Origin: an uncultured Prevotella sp.
Lineage (GTDB): Bacteria; Bacteroidota; Bacteroidia; Bacteroidales; Bacteroidaceae
DNA length: 19,591 bases
Direction: 5' to 3'
Assembly (NCBI GenBank): GCA_934281565.1
Contig: CAKQXI010000038.1
Span: 1-19,591, forward strand
In this document: positions 1 to 7,400 of the stretch, in pieces
Layout: each line of letters begins with the position of its first letter
Numbering within the stretch: the stretch's first letter is position 1
Program-made: the position numbers and the translations under genes
The notes under the pieces: generated by a model
Database searches by the model: none
What the model was told of the DNA's origin: nothing
Seen by the model: only the letters and a program-made list of their open reading frames with translations

Positions 1-2
1 GA

Positions 3-62
3 CTGAAGGCAGGCTGGGATGAAGAGTACTTGTCAAAACTTTTGGAGGGCAGCGCAATTTAA
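3..62 (+). CDS. C-terminal tail of an unidentified protein (5' end outside window)
   Basis: Reading frame 3 is open from the left edge to a TAA at 60-62 and gives a 19-residue, charged, helix-like tail (LKAGWDEEYLSKLLEGSAI). The other two frames stop within the first 21 bases, so this is the only frame that could carry an upstream gene into the window. The stop codon sits in the loop of a strong hairpin (46-74), as happens when a 3' hairpin overlaps a gene end. The piece is too short to assign a family. It competes with the small ORF at 19-213 in another frame; both cannot easily be real over the overlap. Confidence 0.3.
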   Translation: MKAGWDEEYLSKLLEGSAI

Positions 63-213
63 TGCGTCTGCCCTGAATAATGTGAGGAGCATTCCTGTAA
101 AACATATTGCTTCTGGGCGTGTTATATTGATGTCAAAAATAGATAATCAATGGGGAGGTCTTGTCATAGATAAAAACTATTCTGGGGGAAATGGAGAACA
201 TATTTATAAATAG
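19..213 (+). CDS. Doubtful small hypothetical ORF (64 aa)
   Basis: An ATG at 19 opens a 64-codon frame ending at TAG 211-213. I do not recognise the product; it has no signal peptide, membrane segment or known motif. The second half (about residues 24-64) has plausible protein composition. The first half overlaps both the frame-3 tail ending at 62 and the hairpin at 46-74. It could be a chance ORF or the displaced 3' end of the upstream gene after a frameshift. It ends 38 bp before the barrel protein gene and reads in the same direction. Confidence 0.22.
   Translation: MKSTCQNFWRAAQFNASALNNVRSIPVKHIASGRVILMSKIDNQWGGLVIDKNYSGGNGEHIYK
46..74. repeat. Hairpin/palindromic element with single-base bulge
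   Basis: The arms AGGGCAGCGCA (46-56) and TGCGTCTGCCCT (63-74) pair over 11 bp around a 6-nt AT-rich loop, with one unpaired T at 67. The frame-3 stop codon TAA lies at the end of the loop. No T-run follows on the + strand, so a classical Rho-independent terminator is not shown. A small dispersed palindromic repeat is the alternative. Confidence 0.5.
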
Positions 214-251
214 TAACTAGTGATAAACTACAATTAAAAACAGTATTAACG

Positions 252-785
252 ATGAAACATAAAGTAAGCTTATTCCTATTGCTGCTGCTTTCCCTGCCGA
301 CAATGGCGCAGGACGAGAAGCGGTTCTTCGTAGAACCCAAGATAGGATTGACTATCTCAAATTTAACACAGGCTCATTTAAAGAATAAAACGAGCTTATG
401 CTTGGGCGCAGATTGTGAATATTTCATTAGTAAACCATTAAGTGCATCTTTGGGCATGATGCTGTCCATAGAAGGAGCCAAGGGTGAAGCTGGAAAACTA
501 AATCCAACTTACCTAAACTTCCCTTTGTTGGGAAAGCTGCATCTTTCCAGAAAACTTGCAATAGAGACAGGAGTGCAGTTAGGAGTGAAATTCTCTGATA
601 ACAGAGAAGATTTCATCATAATGGGGAGGGAGAAAACGTTTAGTTTCGCCATTCCCTTAGGCATGTCATATTATACTAAGCATTGGGTTTGGGATGCAAG
701 GTATAATTGGGGACTGACAAACGTTTATGAATATTATAATTTCAAGAGTCGTGTCTTTCAAGTAAGCGTTGGATATAAGCTCTAA
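252..785 (+). CDS. Outer membrane beta-barrel protein (PorT-like)
   Basis: This 177-residue protein has a clear signal peptide: Lys near the start, a Leu-rich core, and likely cleavage after the Ala of TMA-Q near residue 19. The mature part alternates hydrophobic and polar residues in short strands with many Gly and aromatic residues (for example IGLTISNL, LGMMLSIEG, FAIPLGMSYY) and ends in a strand, SVGYKL. This is the pattern of the small Bacteroidota outer-membrane barrels of the PorT / OMP_b-brl family. The ligand or role cannot be read from the sequence. The ATG at 252 directly precedes the signal peptide. I found no TAnnTTTG promoter just upstream. The gene is closed by the hairpins at 809-868. 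Confidence 0.75.
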   Translation: MKHKVSLFLLLLLSLPTMAQDEKRFFVEPKIGLTISNLTQAHLKNKTSLCLGADCEYFISKPLSASLGMMLSIEGAKGEAGKLNPTYLNFPLLGKLHLSRKLAIETGVQLGVKFSDNREDFIIMGREKTFSFAIPLGMSYYTKHWVWDARYNWGLTNVYEYYNFKSRVFQVSVGYKL

Positions 786-808
786 CATGGGATAATAGAA
801 CATCGGGT

Positions 809-826
809 GTCGTATTCTGATACGAC
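809..826. repeat. Small perfect hairpin, 7-bp stem
   Basis: GTCGTAT (809-815) and ATACGAC (820-826) form a perfect 7-bp stem with a TCTG tetraloop, 24 bp after the barrel gene stop. It stands directly before the stronger hairpin at 836-868. It may be part of a double terminator or an RNA 3'-end stabiliser. Confidence 0.4.
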
Positions 827-835
827 CAAACTCTT

Positions 836-868
836 ATCTGCCGAGAAAATCATGCTTTCTCGGCAGAT
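836..868. terminator. Bidirectional terminator hairpin between convergent genes
   Basis: A perfect 13-bp stem, ATCTGCCGAGAAA (836-848) with TTTCTCGGCAGAT (856-868), encloses a 7-nt loop. It sits between the stop of the barrel gene (785) and the stop of the convergent UPF0210 gene (877). Both sides are moderately T-rich rather than a clean U-tract. The location between two converging genes supports a shared terminator. Confidence 0.7.
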
Positions 869-876
869 TGTATTCA

Positions 877-2241
877 TTAGTTTTTGAAACTATGGATTGG
901 GGCAGGGATGCGACCTGTACGGTTGACAAACGCCTCGCAACTGAAACTGTTGACAGGCATGATTGGCGCATGACCCAACAAGCCACCAAAGTCTACGGTA
1001 TCACCAACTTTCATGCCTATGACAGGAATGACACGAACAGCCGTGGTCTTCTGGTTCACCATACCAATGGCAGCCTCGTCGGCAATGATACCGGAAACCG
1101 TTGTTGCTGGTGTGTCACCCGGAATGGCAATCATGTCAAGACCTACGGAACAAACGCAAGTCATGGCTTCGAGCTTCTCGATGGTCAGGGCACCAGCCTC
1201 GACCGCATCAATCATACCTTGGTCCTCACTGACAGGAATGAACGCACCACTCAAACCACCTACGTAGGAAGATGCCATGATACCACCTTTCTTCACTTGG
1301 TCATTGAGCAAGGCGAGGGCTGCCGTTGTACCGGGGGCACCAGCGTGTTCCAAGCCAATCTCTTTCAAGATGTCCGCCACACTATCACCAATGGCTGGGG
1401 TAGGAGCCAATGAAAGGTCGATGATGCCAAATGGTATGCCCAAGCGAGCTGCCGCTTCTTTGGCAACTAACTGTCCTACGCGAGTTATCTTAAAGGCGGT
1501 ACGTTTGATCGTCTCGCAAAGAACCTCGAAACTTTCGCCACGAACACTCTCCAAGGCATACTTCACTACGCCCGGACCACTGACACCAACGCTGATGACA
1601 GCATCAGCTTCGCTGACACCATGGAACGCACCTGCCATGAATGGGTTGTCGTCTGGCGCATTGCACAATACCACTAACTTAGCACAGCCAAGCGAACCCT
1701 TGTCCTTGGTCGCCTCCGCCGTATCTTTCACGATTTCGCCCATCAGCTTCACGGCATCCATGTTGATGCCAGTCTTGGTAGAACCCACATTCACAGAACT
1801 ACAGATAAAGTCGGTTTGCGCCATTGCTTGGGGAATGGAACGGATAAGAAGCTCATCGCTCTTGCTCATGCCCTTGGAGACGATGGCGGAATAACCACCG
1901 AGGAAGTTGATGCCCAGTTCCTTGGCACATTTGTCAAGGGTTTTGGCAACCTTCACATAGTCATCGGTAGTCTTGCAAGCAGAGCCACCGACAAGTGAGA
2001 TAGGAGTGATGGAGATACGCTTGTTGACGATAGGCACGCCAAACTCCTTGGAAATGTCCTCACCTGTCTTCACCAAGTCCTTGGCGAGGCGAGTTATCTT
2101 CTTGTATATGTTCTGACAGAGCACATCGACATCGGTGGCAGCGCAATCCAACAGGTTGATACCCATGGTGATCGTGCGCACATCGAAGTTCTCCTGCTCA
2201 ATCATCTTGTTAGTCTCGATAACTTCGGATATATTGATCAT
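877..2241 (-). CDS. UPF0210/DUF711 family protein (PFL-like)
   Basis: The 454-residue length is typical of the conserved UPF0210 (DUF711, 'PFL family') proteins, which share a fold resembling pyruvate formate-lyase but have no established reaction. Visible family-like features are the N-terminal segment with FDVRTITMGINLLDC, Gly-rich segments such as LGGYSAIV and VSVGVSGPGVV, and a C-terminal block with CSVGLDMIAIPGDTP followed by AVRVIPVIG. No signal peptide or membrane helix is seen, so it is likely cytoplasmic. It lies 41 bp downstream of an ACT-domain gene on the same strand. This ACT plus UPF0210 pairing is widely conserved and suggests a shared, perhaps ligand-regulated, function. The ATG at 2239-2241 is the first Met of the conserved region. 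Confidence 0.88.
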   Translation of the reverse strand: MINISEVIETNKMIEQENFDVRTITMGINLLDCAATDVDVLCQNIYKKITRLAKDLVKTGEDISKEFGVPIVNKRISITPISLVGGSACKTTDDYVKVAKTLDKCAKELGINFLGGYSAIVSKGMSKSDELLIRSIPQAMAQTDFICSSVNVGSTKTGINMDAVKLMGEIVKDTAEATKDKGSLGCAKLVVLCNAPDDNPFMAGAFHGVSEADAVISVGVSGPGVVKYALESVRGESFEVLCETIKRTAFKITRVGQLVAKEAAARLGIPFGIIDLSLAPTPAIGDSVADILKEIGLEHAGAPGTTAALALLNDQVKKGGIMASSYVGGLSGAFIPVSEDQGMIDAVEAGALTIEKLEAMTCVCSVGLDMIAIPGDTPATTVSGIIADEAAIGMVNQKTTAVRVIPVIGMKVGDTVDFGGLLGHAPIMPVNSFSCEAFVNRTGRIPAPIHSFKN

Positions 2242-2282
2242 AGCTTTTCTTCATTAACATTAATTGGGTGTAAAACATAGGG

Positions 2283-2555
2283 TTAGATGCGGTGCATCAT
2301 GTCGAAGATTTCTTCACGTTGGGCTTTGATCTGCACTCCCATGCCCTTGCCAATCTCGGTAAGCTCGTCGGCAACCTCCTCGAATGATTTCTTCATCTTG
2401 CCCATGTCGACAATCATCATCATGTTGAAATACTCCTGTACGATGGTCTGTGATATATCAAGGATGTTGATGCCGTTCTCGGCAAGATAAGTACAAACCT
2501 TGGCAATGATACCGACGGTATCTTTGCCCACTACTGTAATAATTGTTCTGTTCAT
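2283..2555 (-). CDS. ACT domain-containing protein (UPF0237 type)
   Basis: The protein is a single 90-residue ACT domain: strand ITVVGKDTVGIIAKV at the N-terminus, helix, then NINILDIS-like strand (ENGINILDISQT), strand MMMIVDM, second helix and final strand. ACT domains bind small ligands, often amino acids, and usually work as dimers. No catalytic domain is attached, so it is a stand-alone sensor or subunit. The order ACT then UPF0210, 41 bp apart and probably one transcript, suggests it regulates or complexes with that protein. A good Bacteroidota-type promoter lies upstream at 2592-2623. Confidence 0.88.
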   Translation of the reverse strand: MNRTIITVVGKDTVGIIAKVCTYLAENGINILDISQTIVQEYFNMMMIVDMGKMKKSFEEVADELTEIGKGMGVQIKAQREEIFDMMHRI

Positions 2556-2591
2556 GTATTAATATCTTTAAATTTTAGTGTTTCCTGGGCA

Positions 2592-2623
2592 CAAAAGTAC
2601 GATTTTATTATCAGACTACCAAA
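2592..2623 (-). promoter_or_regulatory. Promoter of the ACT-UPF0210 unit
   Basis: On the minus strand a -7 element TACTTTTG (2599-2592) follows a -33 TTTG (2623-2620) with 20 bp between them, matching the Bacteroidota consensus TTTG...TAnnTTTG. The ATG of the ACT gene lies about 36 bp downstream of the -7 element. Confidence 0.7.
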
Positions 2624-2661
2624 TAAAACATAAAATATTCGCTCATTTGAGATATAATGTT

Positions 2662-2669
2662 TATTTTTG
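2662..2669 (+). promoter_or_regulatory. Candidate -7 element for the His-rich protein gene
   Basis: TATTTTTG at 2662-2669 matches TAnnTTTG and lies 8 bp before the ATG at 2678. No TTTG stands at the usual 19-20 bp spacing; the nearest TTTG (2646-2649) is only 12 bp away. If it is used, the transcript is nearly leaderless. It also shows that the in-frame ATG at 2657 lies upstream of transcription and is not the start. Confidence 0.4.
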
Positions 2670-2677
2670 CACGAGAA

Positions 2678-3088
2678 ATGAAGAAAAGGCTATACATATT
2701 CCATCTTTGGGTGGCAACGCTCGCCATGTTGCTGTCTACCGTAATGATGCACCACCATCATTACGACCGTATATGTATGGTCTTGGAGCAATGCGCCGAG
2801 GACGGCAACCTGAATGATGAGCATACCGAGCACCATGAGAACGAACAAGAGGGATGCCGTGTTCATCAGATGCACCATTTTGTCATCAACGCCAAGGTCG
2901 TCAAAGACATACGCAAGCATATTTCCAACATTGACACGATGCCCCAAGCATTGTTGCCAACGGAGATAGGGCTACTTTTGTATGGCAAACTGACGACCGT
3001 AGGATGGCAGGAAACCGCCGAACTTCTTGACGATGGTTTCCCGTCAGTCCGTTATCTGCGTGGTCCACCAGTCCTTTCATTATTATAA
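2678..3088 (+). CDS. His-rich exported protein, DUF6769-like
   Basis: Starting at the ATG at 2678 (MKKRLYIF), this 136-residue protein has one hydrophobic N-terminal segment (about residues 6-23) that can act as signal peptide or anchor. It continues at once into MMHHHHYDRICM, then an acidic/His stretch with NDEHTEHHENEQEGC and HQMHH, and ends with a short PP-containing tail (LRGPPVLSLL). This layout resembles the Bacteroidota family DUF6769; that assignment is from memory. The His, Asp/Glu and Cys clusters suggest metal binding on the periplasmic side. The gene stands directly before a metal-type RND efflux operon, in the same direction but behind a separate promoter. A role as metal buffer, chaperone or sensor for the pump is inference. 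I reject the ATG at 2657 because the -7 box lies downstream of it. Confidence 0.7.
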   Translation: MKKRLYIFHLWVATLAMLLSTVMMHHHHYDRICMVLEQCAEDGNLNDEHTEHHENEQEGCRVHQMHHFVINAKVVKDIRKHISNIDTMPQALLPTEIGLLLYGKLTTVGWQETAELLDDGFPSVRYLRGPPVLSLL

Positions 3089-3105
3089 TAGTCGTCGGTC
3101 AAGTT

Positions 3106-3130
3106 TTTGCAACCTTGTTGCAAAGGTTGC
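3106..3130 (+). promoter_or_regulatory. Dyad operator candidate upstream of the efflux operon
   Basis: TTTGCAACCTTGTTGCAAA (3106-3124) is a perfect 8-3-8 inverted repeat, 25 bp before the -33 element of the adaptor promoter. A second, overlapping inverted repeat pairs GCAACCTT (3109-3116) with AAGGTTGC (3123-3130). The half-site TTGC recurs at 3107, 3118 and 3127. Such symmetry is typical of a dimeric repressor or activator site. It could instead form an RNA hairpin that ends the transcript of the preceding gene, whose stop is 18 bp upstream. Confidence 0.5.
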
Positions 3131-3149
3131 CCCTATGCCGTGTATGCAA

Positions 3150-3179
3150 TTGAGTTGCAGACGATTGTCTGTACTTTTG
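3150..3179 (+). promoter_or_regulatory. Promoter of the RND efflux operon
   Basis: TTG at 3150-3152 and TACTTTTG at 3172-3179 are separated by 19 bp, matching the Bacteroidota -33/-7 arrangement. The adaptor ATG lies 20 bp downstream of the -7 element. This placement excludes the in-frame ATG at 3107 as the translation start. Confidence 0.7.
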
Positions 3180-3199
3180 CATACGGAAATATAATAATA

Positions 3200-4399
3200 A
3201 TGAATACAAAGAACATGAAAAGGATTTTATTGATAATAGCAGTGACTGCTATTGCCTTGACTTGCTTCACCTTTTTACAAAAGGGAAGCAACGCTAATGC
3301 TCATGCCAGCGAGGAAGAACATGAGGAGGAGATTGACTTTGAAGACATTCCATTGACACAGAAACAGGTGAATGCCGTTGACTTGAAAATGGGAGAAGTG
3401 GAGCCACGTGAGTTGGATGCTACAATCCAAGTGAATGGCAGTTTGGTGCTTCGTGCCCAGAACATCGGCAATGTAGCTGCATTGATGGGTGGCATCGTAA
3501 AGGGCATACAAGTCAAGGAGGGACAGCAAGTAACCAAAGGACAAGTAGTCGCAACCATCGAGAATACCGATGTGGTGTCGCTCCAACGTGAGTACTATTC
3601 CGCCTATAAGGGATGTGAGCTGGCAAGACTGGAAATGCAACGCCAGCAGACATTGGCTTCCAATGGCGCAGGCATCAAGAAGAACTTGCAGCAGACACAG
3701 AAAGAATATCAAGTGGCTCTTGCTAACTTGGTTGGTATCGCCCGACAACTACAACAGATAGGTATCAGTCCTGCGACAGTGGCAAAGGGGAAATTCACTA
3801 CCGTGTTCCCATTGCGTGCCCCGATTAGTGGCACTGTCAGCCAGATAACGGCAAGCTTGGGCAGCTATGCCGATATGCAAACGCCATTGATGAGTATCCG
3901 CAACAATGGGGCGGTGGAGTGCGACCTCAATGTCTTTGAGAAAGACATCAACAAGGTAAAAGTTGGCGACCGTGTACTCCTTTCGCTTACCAACCAACCC
4001 GGTGTGAAAGTCAGCGGACACGTATATGGCATGAACGAGTACTTCAATGATGGCACAAAGTCGGTGGCAGCCCATGTAAGGTTGGATGCGACAAGAGGTG
4101 CCAAGCTCTTTGACGGTATGTATGTGTCTGGCAAGATTGCCACAGGCAGGCAAGCCTGCAGCGCACTGCCATCAAAGGCTATCGTCACAACCGATGGCAA
4201 GACCTATATCTTTGCCCTTAACCAAATGCCTAAGGCTGGTAAGTATAGTTTCTCCCGCCATGAGGTGACGACAGGTGTCAGCCAAGACGGCTATACGGAA
4301 GTATCGCTTTGCAAGCATATCAAGAAAGGACAAAAGATAGTGACCGACAATGCTTTCTATCTCGCTTCGCTCACAGGAGAGCATGGCGAAGAAGATTAA
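3200..4399 (+). CDS. RND efflux periplasmic adaptor subunit (CzcB/CusB family)
   Basis: The 399-residue membrane-fusion protein bridges the inner-membrane RND pump and the outer-membrane channel. It has an N-terminal hydrophobic anchor (about residues 6-23), then an acidic/His segment (HASEEEHEEEIDFED) as in heavy-metal adaptors. The lipoyl/barrel-sandwich halves are visible as GGIVKGIQVKEGQQVTKGQ and RAPISGTVSQI, with a helical hairpin between them and a beta-barrel region around VKVGDRVLLSL. The C-terminal membrane-proximal part includes ALPSKAIV and ends in His/acidic GEHGEED. The ATG at 3200 is chosen because the promoter ends at 3179; Met at 3215 is an alternative start. It is followed after 32 bp by the pump gene. 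Metal specificity cannot be read from this subunit alone. Confidence 0.9.
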   Translation: MNTKNMKRILLIIAVTAIALTCFTFLQKGSNANAHASEEEHEEEIDFEDIPLTQKQVNAVDLKMGEVEPRELDATIQVNGSLVLRAQNIGNVAALMGGIVKGIQVKEGQQVTKGQVVATIENTDVVSLQREYYSAYKGCELARLEMQRQQTLASNGAGIKKNLQQTQKEYQVALANLVGIARQLQQIGISPATVAKGKFTTVFPLRAPISGTVSQITASLGSYADMQTPLMSIRNNGAVECDLNVFEKDINKVKVGDRVLLSLTNQPGVKVSGHVYGMNEYFNDGTKSVAAHVRLDATRGAKLFDGMYVSGKIATGRQACSALPSKAIVTTDGKTYIFALNQMPKAGKYSFSRHEVTTGVSQDGYTEVSLCKHIKKGQKIVTDNAFYLASLTGEHGEED

Positions 4400-4431
4400 G
4401 TTTCACTTTTGCTTATAGGAGACAGAACGCT

Positions 4432-7400
4432 ATGTTTCAGAAACTTATTACATATTCGATACACCATAAGCTGGTGGTCGGAGTACTTACCCTTGCCCTT
4501 GTCGCATGGGGCATCGCATCGTTGGTTCGCCTACCTTTCGACTCCACTCCAGACATCACGGACAACCAAGTACAGGTTATCACGCAAGCCCCCTCGTTGG
4601 GTGCGCAAGAGGTGGAGCAATACATCACAACGCCCATTGAAATGGCACTCGCCAACATTCCTCGCTTAGAGGAACGCCGCAGTATCTCACGCAGTGGTCT
4701 TTCGGTCATCACACTCGTCTTTGACGATGATGTGGATATTTATTGGGCACGCTCGCAAGTAAGCCAAGTGCTGGAGACAGCAACGAGGGAGTTGCCCAAG
4801 AATACAGATACCGAGATGGGCCCTATTGCTACGGCACTGGGTGAAATCTATCATTATACGGTGCGTGCCAAAGAGGGATATGAGAAAAAATATTCACTTA
4901 CCCAACTTCGTACCATCCAAGACTGGATAGTGCGCAAGCAACTGTCAGGCACCCCCGGTGTCGCCGAAGTGAGCGGATGGGGTGGATATGTGAAGCAGTA
5001 TGAGGTGGCAATCAATAGCGACCAACTCAATGCCAACAACCTCACCGTGTCAGAAGTGTTTGATGCCTTGGAGAAGAACAACGCCAATACTGGTGGCAGC
5101 TATATAGAGCAAAATTCCAATCAATATTATATCCGTGGCATCGGTGTCGTGAAATCGTTGGGGGATATTGCCAACATACCTGTCAAGACAGTGAATGGGA
5201 CTCCTATTAAAATAGGTGACATCGCCAAGGTGCAACAAGGACACGCTACTCGTTTCGGGGCTGTTACCCGTAATGGTGAGGGCGAAGTAGTGGCAGGCAT
5301 CGCCATCATGCTTAAGGGTGAGAACTTCCAGGAAGTCATCAAGAATGTAAAGGTACGCATCGAACAGATACAGAAGTCACTTCCTGAGGGCGTGGTCATA
5401 GAACCATTCATCGACCGAACGAACCTTGTGGACCGTGTGGAGGGTACGATCGCCCGCAACCTGATAGAGGGAGGTCTTATCGTCATCTTCGTACTGGTTG
5501 TCTTCCTTGGCAACTGGCGTGCTGGTCTGGTCGTGGCAAGTGTCATTCCTTTGAGTATGCTCTTTGCCTTTGGCATGATGAAGACCTTTGGCATTGATGG
5601 CAACTTGATGAGCCTTGGAGCGATTGACTTTGGTATGATTGTAGACTCGGCGGTCATCATCGTCGAGGCAGTGGTGACCCATATCAATAAAGGGGAATTC
5701 TCACAACCTGCTGTGAAAGCTGCTTATTTAGCTAATAACTCACAACCTTTTTGTCTCTCACGAACAGAAATGGACGAGGAAGTTCATTTCTCTGCCTCAC
5801 GCATCCGACAGAGTGCCGCCTTTGGTGAAATCATCATCATGATAGTCTATATCCCATTGATGACCCTGGTGGGCATCGAGGGAAAGATGTTTCGCCCGAT
5901 GGCATTGACGGTGTTCTTCGCCATCTTGGGAGCGTTCATCCTCTCATTGACATACGTGCCTATGGCAAGCAGTCTGTTCTTGAGCCGTAAGGTGCATACT
6001 CGTGAAACCTTTTCTGACCGAATGATTGCAAAGTTGCAAAAATGGTATCAACCTGTGCTCGACTGGGTACTGTCCCAAAGCAAGAACGTGATTACGGGTG
6101 CCGTAGCCCTTTTCTGTGTCAGTGCCGTAGCTTTCAAGTTCTTAGGTGGTGAGTTCATCCCAAGTTTGGAAGAAGGCGACTTTGCCGTAGAGATGAGCAT
6201 GGCGCAAGGTACATCCCTGTCGCAGATGGTGGAGAGTTGTACCAAGGCAGAGAAGTTGCTCAAGGCACAATACCCAGAGGTGAGGCAAGTCGTAAGCCGT
6301 ATCGGAAGTGCCGAGATCCCCACCGACCCAATGCCAGTGGAACGTGCCGACATCATGGTGTCGCTCAAGCCTAAGGCAGAATGGACTTCTGCCAAGACAA
6401 CGGATGAACTGATGGAGAAAATGGAAGAAACGCTGAAGACAATCCCAGGCTTGGAGGCAGAGATTTCGCAGCCTATCCAGATGCGCAACAATGAGTTGCT
6501 GACTGGTATCAAACAAGATGTTGCCATCAAGATCTTTGGCGACGACCTTCATACACTGACCGAACAAGCACGAAAGATAGAGAAGCTCATCCGCCATGTA
6601 CGGGGTGTAAGTGGCATCTTTGTGGAGGAAGTCTCGGGATTGCCTCAAATACAAGTGAAGTACGACCATGAGCGGATGGCAGAATATGGTGTGAGTGTGG
6701 ATGATGTCAACCAAGTGTTGGAAACAACTTTTGCTGGTGGGGTAGCAGGTGCCGTATATGAAGGGGAAAAGAAGTTCGACCTTGTGCTTCGCATGGATGA
6801 AGATGCAAGGACGGCAGAGGCACTTCAACATCTTGCCATTCCCATCAAGGATGGTTCTACGGTTCCTCTAAGTCAGTTGGCTGACATCATCTATGAGCCT
6901 GCGCCAGCCCAAGTGTCCCATGAAGATGGAGCACGCCGTATCTACGTAGGTTTCAACGTGAAAGGGCGTGATGTGCAAAGTACAGTGGGAGAGATACAAC
7001 AGATACTTGACCAAAAGTTGAAGATGCCGGAGGGCTATTACTATAACTATGGTGGTGAGTTCCAGAACTTGCAGAGTGCAGTGAACCGCCTGATGGTAGT
7101 GGTGCCGGTGGCATTGATAGTCATTCTTCTCTTGCTCTATGCGACAGTGAAGAATGTGAGGGAATCGCTGTTCGTGTTCTCCGCCATTCCTTTGGCTGCC
7201 ATCGGTGGCGTATGGGCATTATGGCTTCGGGGTATGCCGTTCTCCATTTCCGCAGGGGTCGGGTTCATCGCTCTCTTTGGTGTGGCGGTATTGAATGGCA
7301 TCGTGCTCATCGGACAGATGAACCAGATGCAGGCATTGCCAGTTCACCAGCGCATCATAGACAGTTGCATGATTCGTTTGCGCCCAGTTCTCATGACAGC

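Noticed and set aside
868..1413. 181-codon ORF on the + strand opposite the UPF0210 gene
   Set aside because: It is fully antisense to a well-conserved protein, has no family features, and its composition (Thr, Arg, His, Cys rich) is that of a shadow frame.
3107..3199. N-terminal extension of the adaptor from the ATG at 3107
   Set aside because: The operator dyad and the promoter (3150-3179) lie inside it, and the extension (Cys-rich) does not resemble an adaptor start.
4309..4431. N-terminal extension of the pump from the ATG at 4309
   Set aside because: It would overlap the adaptor by 91 bp; the Arg-rich extension is unlike RND N-termini, whereas MFQKLI at 4432 fits.
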